Shown here in pieces: positions 8,279 to 16,567 of a stretch of DNA of 64,000 nt. Below the pieces are notes generated by a model that searched no databases, had not been told where the DNA came from, and worked only from the letters and a program-made list of their open reading frames with translations. Within the stretch, counting starts at the first letter, position 1. The number at the start of each line of letters is the position of its first letter. The stretch spans positions 537,372 through 601,371 of the forward strand of contig NZ_LR733263.1 in the NCBI RefSeq assembly GCF_902506495.1, read 5' to 3'. Both the position numbers and the translations under genes were made by a program. The DNA comes from Pseudomonas sp. 8O (GTDB lineage: Bacteria; Pseudomonadota; Gammaproteobacteria; Pseudomonadales; Pseudomonadaceae).

Positions 8279-10015
8279 ATGACAGACAAACGCCCCCTCC
8301 GCTCCGCCCAGTGGTTCGGCAGCGCCGACAAGAATGGCTTCATGTACCGCAGTTGGATGAAGAACCAAGGCATTCCGGACCATGAATTTCAGGGCAAGCC
8401 GATCATCGGCATCTGCAATACCTGGTCCGAACTGACCCCCTGCAATGCTCACTTCCGCAAGATCGCCGAGCACGTCAAACAGGGCGTACTCGAAGCCGGT
8501 GGCTACCCTCTGGAGTTCCCGGTGTTCTCCAACGGGGAGTCGAACCTGCGCCCGACCGCGATGCTGACCCGTAACCTGGCCAGCATGGATGTCGAAGAAG
8601 CGATCCGGGGCAACCCGATAGACGCCGTGGTCCTGCTGACCGGCTGCGACAAGACCACGCCGGCCCTGTTGATGGGCGCCGCGAGCTGCGACGTCCCGGC
8701 CATCGTCGTAACCGGCGGCCCCATGCTCAATGGCAAGCATCAGGGCAAGGACATCGGTTCCGGCACGGTGGTCTGGCAGCTCAGCGAAGAGGTCAAGGCC
8801 GGCAAGATCTCGATCCATGATTTCATGGCCGCCGAGGCGGGCATGTCGCGCTCGGCGGGCACCTGCAATACCATGGGCACGGCCTCGACCATGGCCTGCA
8901 TGGCTGAAGCCCTGGGCACCTCGCTGCCACACAACGCCGCGATTCCCGCGGTCGACTCGCGACGCTATGTGCTGGCTCACCTGTCGGGCATGCGCATCGT
9001 CGAAATGGTCAATGAAGACCTGCGCCTGTCGAAAATTCTGACTCGCGAAGCATTCGAGAACGCGATCCGGCTCAATGCTGCAATCGGTGGCTCGACCAAC
9101 GCGGTAATCCACCTCAAGGCCATCGCCGGGCGCATGGGTGTCGAGCTGGAGCTGGACGACTGGACTCGTGTGGGGCGTGGCACGCCGACCATCGTCGACC
9201 TGCAGCCCTCCGGCCGCTTCCTGATGGAGGAGTTCTACTACGCCGGTGGCCTGCCTGCCGTCATTCGCCGACTCGGCGAGAACGGCCTGCTGCCCAACCC
9301 GCAGGCGCTGACGGCCAATGGCAAGAACCTGTGGGAGAACTGCAAGGATGCGCCGATCTATGGCGACGATGAGGTGATCCGTCAGCTCGACAATCCATTG
9401 CGCGCCGATGGCGGTATCTGTGTGCTGCGCGGCAACCTCGCGCCCAAGGGAGCGGTGCTGAAACCCTCAGCAGCGAGCCCGGCACTGATGCAACACCGTG
9501 GCCGCGCGGTGGTCTTCGAGGACTTCGACGACTACAAAGCGCGGATCAATGACCCGCAACTGGACGTCGATGAAACCTGCGTTCTGGTCATGAAGAACTG
9601 CGGCCCAAAGGGTTATCCGGGCATGGCGGAAGTCGGCAATATGGGCCTGCCACCCAAGGTTCTGGCCAAGGGCATCACCGACATGGTGCGTATCTCCGAC
9701 GCCCGCATGAGCGGAACCGCCTATGGCACCGTGGTGCTGCACGTAGCCCCGGAGGCTGCGGCTGGAGGTCCATTGGCGGTGGTACGCAACGGTGACTTCA
9801 TCGAGCTCGATTGCGCCAACGGGCGTCTGCATCTGGACATCCCCGAAGCGGAATTGCAGGCGCGTCTGGCGGCCTGGCAACAACCACAGGGCCTGCTCTG
9901 GGACGGTGGCTACCGCCGCCTCTATGTCGATCACGTGCTGCAGGCCGACGAAGGCTGCGATTTCGACTTTCTGGTTGGCTGTCGCGGCTCTGCCGTACCG
10001 CGGCATTCACATTGA
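8279..10015 (+). CDS. IlvD/Edd-family sugar-acid dehydratase
   Basis: 578 residues in the dihydroxyacid/sugar-acid dehydratase family. Cys55 (LTPCNAHF), Cys123 (GCDKTTPALL) and Cys196 (GTCNTMG) occupy the three expected iron-sulfur ligand positions. Asp124-Lys125 is the usual Mg/carbamate motif. The spacing matches L-arabinonate/D-xylonate dehydratases more than IlvD, so the likely reaction is sugar acid to 2-keto-3-deoxy acid. It is last in the dctPQM operon, which should import its substrate. Arabinonate, xylonate and fuconate are all possible. Confidence 0.88.
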   Translation: MTDKRPLRSAQWFGSADKNGFMYRSWMKNQGIPDHEFQGKPIIGICNTWSELTPCNAHFRKIAEHVKQGVLEAGGYPLEFPVFSNGESNLRPTAMLTRNLASMDVEEAIRGNPIDAVVLLTGCDKTTPALLMGAASCDVPAIVVTGGPMLNGKHQGKDIGSGTVVWQLSEEVKAGKISIHDFMAAEAGMSRSAGTCNTMGTASTMACMAEALGTSLPHNAAIPAVDSRRYVLAHLSGMRIVEMVNEDLRLSKILTREAFENAIRLNAAIGGSTNAVIHLKAIAGRMGVELELDDWTRVGRGTPTIVDLQPSGRFLMEEFYYAGGLPAVIRRLGENGLLPNPQALTANGKNLWENCKDAPIYGDDEVIRQLDNPLRADGGICVLRGNLAPKGAVLKPSAASPALMQHRGRAVVFEDFDDYKARINDPQLDVDETCVLVMKNCGPKGYPGMAEVGNMGLPPKVLAKGITDMVRISDARMSGTAYGTVVLHVAPEAAAGGPLAVVRNGDFIELDCANGRLHLDIPEAELQARLAAWQQPQGLLWDGGYRRLYVDHVLQADEGCDFDFLVGCRGSAVPRHSH

Positions 10016-10093
10016 GTCGATCCAGCCTCGAGGCAAGCGAGGCGCGTGCAAACCCGGCCCCGCGAAAGTAGGGCCGGGGAAAGCTCCGGTCTA

Positions 10094-10139
10094 TGCAGAC
10101 ATGAAGAAGGGCGCCTCGGCGCCCTTCTTCATGTCTGCA
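10094..10139. terminator. Perfect 22-bp inverted repeat after the dehydratase
   Basis: Bases 10094-10115 and 10118-10139 are exact reverse complements separated by two bases, with a GC-rich core (GAAGGGCGCC). This is an unusually long perfect hairpin. It lies between convergent genes and probably ends the forward transcript, although its T-rich 3' arm is not followed by a clean T-run. Confidence 0.6.
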
Positions 10140-10141
10140 AT

Positions 10142-10184
10142 AAAAAACCGCCTCGTACCGCAATCGTGGGGGAGTACGAGACGG
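10142..10184 (-). terminator. Rho-independent terminator for the reverse-strand catabolic operon
   Basis: Read on the minus strand, CCGTCTCGTAC (10184-10174) pairs with GTACGAGGCGG (10158-10148) through one G-U pair, followed directly by six T residues (10147-10142). It begins nine bases beyond the FMN dehydrogenase stop and closes the dctQMP catabolic operon. Confidence 0.75.
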
Positions 10185-10192
10185 AGGGAAAA

Positions 10193-11398
10193 CTAGGCGC
10201 GAATGCGCTCGGCCAGCGCACGCCAGTGCGGCGCGTGGATCAGGTCGGGGGTCAGCTCTTCCAGGCTGCTACAACCTAGCAGGCCCAGGGTGCGATCCAG
10301 TTCTGTACGCAGAATCTCTAGCGCGTGCGCGGCGCCCGGCCCCTTGCCGGCGGCCAGGCCGTACAGGCCGGCGCGGCCAATCAACACGCCGCTGGCGCCC
10401 AAGAGCAGCGCCTTGGCGATGTCGCTGCCGCGACGGAAGCCGCCATCGAGGAAGATTTCCATCCGCCCCTGGTTGATGCGTGCCACCTCCGGCAGTGTTT
10501 CCAGCGCCGAGACCGCGCCGTCGAGCTGACGGCCGCCGTGATTGGACAACACCACGCCGTCGACGCCGTACTGCAGGGCCAGGCGCGCGTCATCCGGGTG
10601 GATCATGCCCTTGACGATCAACTTGCCGTGCCAGATGTCGCGCAACCAGGCGATATCGTCCCAGCTCAGAGTCGGGTCGAGTTCGGCGGCCAGCGCGCTG
10701 GCTGCCCCTTTCACCGAATCCTTGCCAGGCGGTAGCAGGTCACCGAGGTTGCGAAAGCGCGGCACGCCATCGGGCACCAGCACGTCCCAGATCCACTCGG
10801 GGTGACACAGCACATCGAGGCGGTTGCGCAGGTCCAAGTGCAACGGTTTAGCGTAATTGCGCTTGTCCCACTCGCGGTTGCCGAAGATGGCGCTGTCGGT
10901 GGTTACCATGATGGCTTCCAGGTTCAGCCGTTTCACCCGCTCGACCAGCTTGGCCACGTGGTCACGAGTCCGATACAGGTAGATCTGCATCCAGGCGCGG
11001 ATGCCGTCAACAGCGGCGATGTCCTCGATGGAGGTGGTCGAGGCATTGCTCAGCACGAAGGGGATGCCGGCGTCTGCCGCAACGCGAGCCAGGTGCAGGT
11101 CGCCGTCACGGGTCAGCAGGCCGTTGAAGCCGGTCGGGCCGATCATGAACGGCAGTTGCGAGGTGCACCCGAAGAAGCTGCGCTCCAGGCTGCGCTGGCC
11201 GACATTGCGCAGGGTGCGCGGCTGCAGGGTCACGCTCTCGAAGATCGAGCGGTTGCGCTTGAGGGTGAACTCATCGTCCGCCCCACCTTCGACGTACTCG
11301 AAGGAGAAATTGGGCAGGCGGCGACGGGCCATCTCGCGCAGCTCTTCGATGTTCTGCGCACGACGAAAATCGCGCCCCGGATACAGGCGTCGTTGCAT
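10193..11398 (-). CDS. FMN-dependent alpha-hydroxyacid dehydrogenase (LldD/MdlB family)
   Basis: 401 residues of the flavocytochrome b2/lactate dehydrogenase family, a TIM barrel that oxidises an (S)-2-hydroxyacid to a 2-ketoacid. The signature SNHGGRQLDG at residues 285-294 includes catalytic His287 and Arg290. Other marks are FSFEYVEGGADDE near the N-terminus, an MITTDS-like strand (IMVTTDS) and FLDGGFRRGSDIAKALLLGA. The ATG at 11398 suits the family N-terminus. As last gene of the TRAP/FAH operon, it may oxidise the hydroxyacid released upstream, such as lactate or glycolate (inference). Confidence 0.9.
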   Translation of the reverse strand: MQRRLYPGRDFRRAQNIEELREMARRRLPNFSFEYVEGGADDEFTLKRNRSIFESVTLQPRTLRNVGQRSLERSFFGCTSQLPFMIGPTGFNGLLTRDGDLHLARVAADAGIPFVLSNASTTSIEDIAAVDGIRAWMQIYLYRTRDHVAKLVERVKRLNLEAIMVTTDSAIFGNREWDKRNYAKPLHLDLRNRLDVLCHPEWIWDVLVPDGVPRFRNLGDLLPPGKDSVKGAASALAAELDPTLSWDDIAWLRDIWHGKLIVKGMIHPDDARLALQYGVDGVVLSNHGGRQLDGAVSALETLPEVARINQGRMEIFLDGGFRRGSDIAKALLLGASGVLIGRAGLYGLAAGKGPGAAHALEILRTELDRTLGLLGCSSLEELTPDLIHAPHWRALAERIRA

Positions 11399-11491
11399 GA
11401 TTGTTTCTCTACAGGTTGCGAACAAGAGTTAGCGAGGGAATGCCTCTGCTCTCGGGAAAGCCCTTACGGACGCTTCAACCCTCTCCCCCAG

Positions 11492-11517
11492 CCCCTCTCC
11501 CGCATGCGGGAGAGGGG
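11492..11517. repeat. Short perfect palindrome of an intergenic repeat family
   Basis: CCCCTCTCCCGC and GCGGGAGAGGGG form a 12-bp stem with a 2-nt loop, preceded by CTCTCCCCCAG. A related sequence occurs at 62002-62024, so this is a dispersed intergenic repeat. It lies between two genes of one operon. Confidence 0.6.
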
Positions 11518-11531
11518 AGCAAAGGGCAGTC

Positions 11532-12380
11532 TCAGCGCTGCCAGGCCACTACTTCCTGGCACTGCTCACCAAGCCCACTGATGCTCAGGCGCATGCGGTC
11601 GCCGGCCTTGAGAAACTGCGGCGGCTTCATGCCTGCGCCCACGCCCGGCGGCGTGCCGGTGCAGATCACGTCGCCCGGGTTGAGCGTCATGAACTGGCTG
11701 ATGTAGCTGACGATCTCGTCGATGGAAAAGATCATCGTGCGGGTGTTGCCGTTCTGCCGGGTCTCGCCGTTCACGCTCAGGTGCATGTCGAGATTGCGCA
11801 GGTCGGCAATTTCGTCGGCCGTGACCAGCCACGGGCCGATGGGCGCGAAGGTGTCGCAGCCCTTGCCCTTGTCCCAGGTGCCGCCCCTTTCGAGTTGGTA
11901 GGCACGCTCGGACACGTCGTTGACGATGCAGTAGCCGGCAACATGCTCCAGCGCCTGTTCACGCTCGACATATTGCGCCTTGCGGCCAATGACGATGCCC
12001 AGCTCCACTTCCCAGTCGGTCTTCTGTGCACCGCGCGGAATGATCACCTGATCGTTCGGCCCGCAGATGGCACTGGTGGCCTTCATGAACAGCACGGGCT
12101 CGCTGGGCACCGGCAGGTTGGATTCCTTGGCGTGATCGGCGTAGTTCAGGCCCACGCAGATCAGCTTGCCGACATTGGCGATGGGGGTGCCGATACGCAC
12201 GCCCTCCTCGACTCGCGGCAGGCTGGCCGGATCGAGCGCACGCAGCTCATCGAGCGCCTTGGCGTCGAGCGTCCGCGGGCTGATATCGAGCACATGCTGC
12301 GACAGGTCGCGCAGGCTGCCGTCGGCAGCGACCAACCCCGGCTTCTCTTGGCCCGGCGGGCCATAACGCAACAGTTTCAT
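11532..12380 (-). CDS. Fumarylacetoacetate hydrolase (FAH) family protein
   Basis: 282 residues. The C-terminal FAH fold is clear: LICVGLNYADHAKES, DWEVELGIVIG (metal-binding glutamates), NDVSERAYQ and VICTGTPPGVGAGMKPP. Members hydrolyse or decarboxylate diketo acids, for example 2,4-diketo-3-deoxy-L-fuconate to pyruvate plus lactate. The start overlaps the stop of the dehydrogenase gene by four bases (ATGA). In this operon it would fit cleavage of a diketo acid made by the adjacent dehydrogenase. Isomerase or decarboxylase activity cannot be excluded. Confidence 0.88.
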   Translation of the reverse strand: MKLLRYGPPGQEKPGLVAADGSLRDLSQHVLDISPRTLDAKALDELRALDPASLPRVEEGVRIGTPIANVGKLICVGLNYADHAKESNLPVPSEPVLFMKATSAICGPNDQVIIPRGAQKTDWEVELGIVIGRKAQYVEREQALEHVAGYCIVNDVSERAYQLERGGTWDKGKGCDTFAPIGPWLVTADEIADLRNLDMHLSVNGETRQNGNTRTMIFSIDEIVSYISQFMTLNPGDVICTGTPPGVGAGMKPPQFLKAGDRMRLSISGLGEQCQEVVAWQR

Positions 12381-13297
12381 GCCTTTTCCTCTTCCTTGTA
12401 GGCACGTACACGCACGCCGTTGATTTCACCCAACACATCGAACAGGCGCGGTACGTACTTGTCGCCATGACCTAGTGCCTTGGCCAGCATGAAGGTCTGG
12501 TACACCGCATCGGACACGATGCCGGTGGTCGGCGTCATCTTGGTCAGCTCGGTGTAATAGCGCATGTCCTTCTCGCAGTTGGCCAGGGCGAACTGCTGCC
12601 CGGAATCGTCGCCATGCAGGACGTAGGGAATGATCCGCTCGAAGGTGCGGCTGTAACCGCCGCTCATGCTGCAGATCTCGGCGAACGCAGCCAGGTTGAT
12701 GCCGTTTTTCGCCGCCGTGCAGAAAGCCTCGGCGAGGATGGTGGCATTGCCCTGGGAAATGAAGTTGTGGATAACCTTGGCCTTGTGACCCGAGCCCAAC
12801 GGGCCAAGGTAGTGGATGGTCTCGGAGAAGCATTCGAGCACCGGACGCACCCTGTCGAGTACTTCGGCATCGCCACCAGCCAGTACGTTGAGGCGCCCTG
12901 CTATAGCATCCTTGGGCGTACGGTTGACCGGCGTATCGAGGTAATGGCCACCCTGTGCAAACACTTGCGCGGCCAGCTCGGCGGTGCGATTCGGATCACC
13001 CGTGCTGCAATCGACGACGATCTGCCCCGGGCGCAGGCCAGCGAGGATACCGGTCTCGCCTGCCAGAGCGCGGCTGACTTCCGCCGTGCCTGGCAGACAC
13101 AGCAGCACCACGTCGACGGCACGCGTCAGCTCGGCGGCGTTGGCGTATTCGTGGGCGCCCTTGCTGACCAGATCCTCGACCGGCTGGCGGTTACGGTGCG
13201 CCGTGACAGCGAGGCTGAAGCCCTTGTTCTGGATGTTGCTGGCCATGGCATGGCCCATCAACCCGAGGCCGATGAACCCAACATTGATAGCGGTCAT
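12377..13297 (-). CDS. NAD-dependent beta-hydroxyacid dehydrogenase (3-hydroxyisobutyrate dehydrogenase family)
   Basis: 306 residues. The Rossmann motif GFIGLGLMG is at residues 7-15, DCSTGDP at 97-103, and the catalytic lysine motif GSGHKAKVIHN places Lys174 and Asn178 correctly. The substrate loop is unusual: where relatives read DxPVSGGxxGA, this one reads DTPVNRTPKDA (121-131). This suggests a substrate other than tartronate semialdehyde or hydroxyisobutyrate. The ATG at 13297 was preferred because it begins MTAINVGFIG. It is coupled to the FAH gene and lies 65 bases after dctP. Confidence 0.87.
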   Translation of the reverse strand: MTAINVGFIGLGLMGHAMASNIQNKGFSLAVTAHRNRQPVEDLVSKGAHEYANAAELTRAVDVVLLCLPGTAEVSRALAGETGILAGLRPGQIVVDCSTGDPNRTAELAAQVFAQGGHYLDTPVNRTPKDAIAGRLNVLAGGDAEVLDRVRPVLECFSETIHYLGPLGSGHKAKVIHNFISQGNATILAEAFCTAAKNGINLAAFAEICSMSGGYSRTFERIIPYVLHGDDSGQQFALANCEKDMRYYTELTKMTPTTGIVSDAVYQTFMLAKALGHGDKYVPRLFDVLGEINGVRVRAYKEEEKA

Positions 13298-13362
13298 GAG
13301 ACTCCACCTTGCATGTGGCGGCGATGCCCGGCACATGCGGTGCCGAGCAAGGTCGCAAAGGG

Positions 13363-14385
13363 TTACTGAGCGTTGCGCACCTTGGCGATCTCGGCGTTCA
13401 TTTCGGCCATCAGCTCAGGGCCATATTCGGCCACCAGCTTCTCGACGGTCGGACGCACCTGCTCACGCATGCGCTCGATTTCCTGAGGCGCGACTTCGTT
13501 GATCTGCATGCCATGCTTGGCCAGCGCTTGGCGCGAGCTGACGTCCATTTCGCGGGAGACCTTGCGTTCGTAGGCCTGGGCTTCCAGAGATGCGCTGCGT
13601 ACCAGCTCACGCTCGGTTTCGTTGAGCTTGTCCCAGGTACGCTTGCTGAAGATCGCCACCAGTGGATCGTAGAAGTGGCCTGTCAGCGACAGGTACTTCT
13701 GCACCTCGTAGAACTTTGAAGTCTCGATAGCTGCCAGCGGGTTCTCCTGGCCATCCACGGTGCGGGTTTCCATCGCGGTGTAGAGCTCGGTGAACGACAA
13801 CGGCACCACGTTGGCACCCAGCGTACGGAAGGATTCGATGGCAGTAGGTATCTGCTGCAGGCGCAGTTTCAGGCCCTTGAGGTCCTCGACCTTCTCGACC
13901 GGATGCTTGCTGTTGGTGACGTGGCGGAAGCCATGATCCCAGTAACCCAGGCCGATCAGGCCGTGCGGTTCCAAGGTGGTCAGCAGGTTCTGCCCGGCTG
14001 GGCCGTCGAGCACTGCGTCGACCTCTTCGGTGTCCTGGAACAGGAACGGCAGACCATACAGGGCGAAACCCTTCTCGATACCAGAGAGCAGGCCGGGAGT
14101 TACCAGCGTCATGTCGACAGTGCCGCCCTGTACGGACGAGATCACCTGCGCATCGCCACCCAGAGTGCCGCTGGCGAAAACCATGACCTTCATCTTGCCG
14201 CCGCTCTTCTCCTTGATGATCTCGGCGAATTTCTGCGCGCCCAGGCCGTGCGGGTGATCCTTGGCCTGGACGAAGGCGACCTTGAAGTTGTGGCGATTGA
14301 TCTCTTCGGCAGCCTGAGTGGCGGCAGACAGCAGCAGGGCCGAAGAGCAAAGCAGTGCGGCGAGGGCTTTAGGGATGAACGTCAT
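13363..14385 (-). CDS. TRAP transporter periplasmic binding protein (DctP family), second system
   Basis: 340 residues with a signal peptide ending near TQAAEE. Family features include FASGTLGGDAQVISSVQGG, the probable carboxylate-binding Arg in LKGLKLRLQQIP, and FTELYTAMETRTVDGQENP. The ATG at 14385 has AGAGGAAA upstream. Here dctP is the third transporter gene rather than the first, following dctQ and dctM. Similarity to sugar-acid TRAP proteins and the catabolic genes around it suggest an aldonate or uronate ligand. Confidence 0.92.
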   Translation of the reverse strand: MTFIPKALAALLCSSALLLSAATQAAEEINRHNFKVAFVQAKDHPHGLGAQKFAEIIKEKSGGKMKVMVFASGTLGGDAQVISSVQGGTVDMTLVTPGLLSGIEKGFALYGLPFLFQDTEEVDAVLDGPAGQNLLTTLEPHGLIGLGYWDHGFRHVTNSKHPVEKVEDLKGLKLRLQQIPTAIESFRTLGANVVPLSFTELYTAMETRTVDGQENPLAAIETSKFYEVQKYLSLTGHFYDPLVAIFSKRTWDKLNETERELVRSASLEAQAYERKVSREMDVSSRQALAKHGMQINEVAPQEIERMREQVRPTVEKLVAEYGPELMAEMNAEIAKVRNAQ

Positions 14386-14488
14386 GGTGTTTCCTCTTGT
14401 TTTTATTGCCGCCACGCATGGCGGGGAAATGGGCGAAACAGCCCGTTGCGCATTCACCGTCAGAACACGACGAATGCGGCGTTGTCGA

Positions 14489-15769
14489 TCAGTAGAGCCA
14501 CTGCGCGGGTATCAGCAGCAATTGCGGGAAGGCCAGCAGCAGGCCGATCACCAACAGTTCGGCGAGCAGGAAGGGCAGCACACCGCGAACGGTGGCGACG
14601 AAGTCGATCTTCGCCACACCGGCCACCACGTTGAGCACCAACCCCACAGGCGGAGTGATCAGCCCGATGGCGCAGGTCATGACGAAGATCACGCCGAAGT
14701 AGATCGGGTCGATACCGGCCGCGACCGCCACCGGCATCATCACCGGGGCCAGGATCAGGATGATCGGTGACATGTCCATGGCCATGCCGATCAGTACGAT
14801 GATGGCGACGATCAGCAGCATCAGCAGACGCGGGCTGTCCATCAGCGGCTCCAGCACCTCGACCACCGAACTCGGCAGGTCGGCGACGGTGATCATCCAG
14901 GCTGCGACCATCGCCGAGGCCACCAGGAACATCACCATCGAGGTGGTCATCACGGAAGACACCAGCACCTGGTACATGCTTTTCCAGGTCAGCTCGCGGT
15001 AGATCACCAGCGACACGAACAACGCATAGACAGCAGCCACCACCCCCGCCTCCGTGGGCGTGAAGATCCCGGCGCGCAGGCCAACCAGGATGATTACCGG
15101 CAGCAGCAGTGCCCAGATACCTTCGTAGAACGCCTTGGCGACCTCTCGCATCGGTGCTCGCGGGCGGGTAATGAGCGTCTCGCGGCGCGAGATGATGGCC
15201 CAGGCGAGACACAACGAAGCGCCCATCATCAGACCGGGAGCGATACCGGCGAGAAACAGCTTGGTGATCGACACGTTGGCCGCAACGCCGAACAGAATCA
15301 GGCCAATCGAGGGCGGCAGAACCGGGGCAATGATGCCTGACGCAGCGACAAGACCACCGGCGGTCGCCCTGTCATGCCCCACCTTGACCATCATCGGCAC
15401 CAGCAGCGCGGCCAGTGCAGCGGCATCGGCCGCGGCCGAGCCCGACAGGCTGGCCAGCACACAGGCCGCCAGGATGGTGACGTAGCCAAGCCCGCCCTTG
15501 ATGTGGCCGACCAGGGCGATGGCCATGTTGACGATACGCCGGGACAGACCACCGGCATTCATCAGCTCACCAGCGAGCATGAAGAAGGGCACAGCCATCA
15601 GCGGGAAACTGTCGGCACCGTTTACCAGCCCCTGGGCGACGATCTGCGCGTCGAACAGATCGAGGTGATACATCATGGCCAGTGCGCACAGGATCAGCGC
15701 ATAGGAGATGGGCACGCCAATGGCCATGGCGCCCAGCAGAGACAGCACGAATATCGCGATGATGACCAT
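14489..15769 (-). CDS. TRAP transporter large permease (DctM family), second system
   Basis: 426 residues, entirely hydrophobic with the DctM pattern: GVPISYALI near the N-terminus, GYVTILAACVLASLSGSAAAD, and IIAPVLPPSIGLILFG. The ATG at 15769 is seven bases after GGAG, whereas the GTG just upstream is too close to it. It moves the acid bound by the DctP protein across the inner membrane using sodium. Confidence 0.93.
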   Translation of the reverse strand: MVIIAIFVLSLLGAMAIGVPISYALILCALAMMYHLDLFDAQIVAQGLVNGADSFPLMAVPFFMLAGELMNAGGLSRRIVNMAIALVGHIKGGLGYVTILAACVLASLSGSAAADAAALAALLVPMMVKVGHDRATAGGLVAASGIIAPVLPPSIGLILFGVAANVSITKLFLAGIAPGLMMGASLCLAWAIISRRETLITRPRAPMREVAKAFYEGIWALLLPVIILVGLRAGIFTPTEAGVVAAVYALFVSLVIYRELTWKSMYQVLVSSVMTTSMVMFLVASAMVAAWMITVADLPSSVVEVLEPLMDSPRLLMLLIVAIIVLIGMAMDMSPIILILAPVMMPVAVAAGIDPIYFGVIFVMTCAIGLITPPVGLVLNVVAGVAKIDFVATVRGVLPFLLAELLVIGLLLAFPQLLLIPAQWLY

Positions 15770-15835
15770 CACATCACTCCGATTCTTATTATGAAATTGA
15801 GCGCCAGCGACAGGCCGGCGAAATGCCGGAAAGCG

Positions 15836-16339
15836 CTACTGATGCAGCTCCGCAGGGAGATCGGGGCGCGGTATTTCGCCACCCGCTGCCAGGCGGGCGA
15901 CTTCGTAGAGATGAATCAGGCAGGCCGAGATACCGAAGAACACACCGGAGCCGTAGAACAGGCCCATCGACCAGCCAGCGACCGGCGATGGCACGTTCCA
16001 GTTGATCTCCATCTGCTGCCAACTCCCCCAGAAGAACAGCCCCGAGCAGGCCAGCATCAGCAGTTGGGACAGGATCAGACAGCCGCGCTCCCCCCAGCTC
16101 GGCAGCGCCCTTAGCGCCAGGTCCACGCTCATGTGACCGCGCTCGCGCAGCAGCACCACGGCGCCGAGGAACGTCAGCCAGACAAAGGCCCAACGCGAAA
16201 TCTCTTCGGAAATCAGGATGCTTTCGTTGAAGCCGTAGCGCAGCACGACGTTGCCGAATACCAGCACCACCATGGTCACCAGGCAGATGATCGCCAGCAC
16301 CTTGAGCAGGGTGAAATAACCGTCGACGAGCTTATGCAT
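15836..16339 (-). CDS. TRAP transporter small membrane subunit (DctQ family), second system
   Basis: 167 residues with four membrane segments. The first is followed by VVLRYGFNESILISEEISRWAF in two parts, the typical DctQ loop. The ATG at 16339 was chosen because the membrane helix starts directly after it; upstream in-frame codons run through the promoter. It is first of the reverse-strand catabolic operon and diverges from the UxaA-type dehydratase. Confidence 0.9.
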   Translation of the reverse strand: MHKLVDGYFTLLKVLAIICLVTMVVLVFGNVVLRYGFNESILISEEISRWAFVWLTFLGAVVLLRERGHMSVDLALRALPSWGERGCLILSQLLMLACSGLFFWGSWQQMEINWNVPSPVAGWSMGLFYGSGVFFGISACLIHLYEVARLAAGGEIPRPDLPAELHQ

Positions 16340-16500
16340 GACGGCACTCCAGCAGACGGACGATGGCGGCGTACAGGCAGGAAGTCGGCTGGCAGCCAAC
16401 GCTCCCGGAAGGATGGGAATGATCCATCTGGAAAGCCTCACATTGTTGTTTTTGTGCGCTGACAAGCAGCCGTGTGAGGCCGACACTAACATCACAAATT

Positions 16501-16512
16501 ATTGCGTGCAAT
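16501..16512. promoter_or_regulatory. Candidate GntR operator in the dctQ/uxaA divergent promoter
   Basis: ATTGCGTGCAATGTTC occurs here and ATTGCATGCAATGTTC at 19243, in front of the GntR gene. The core is a 12-bp palindrome (one mismatch here, perfect there). Sharing a 16-base sequence at two promoters of the same locus strongly suggests a common regulator site. Confidence 0.65.
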
Positions 16513-16567
16513 GTTCATTTTTGTCAGTATCGCGGCCAGACGATCACAACAACAACGAGAACGCGCC

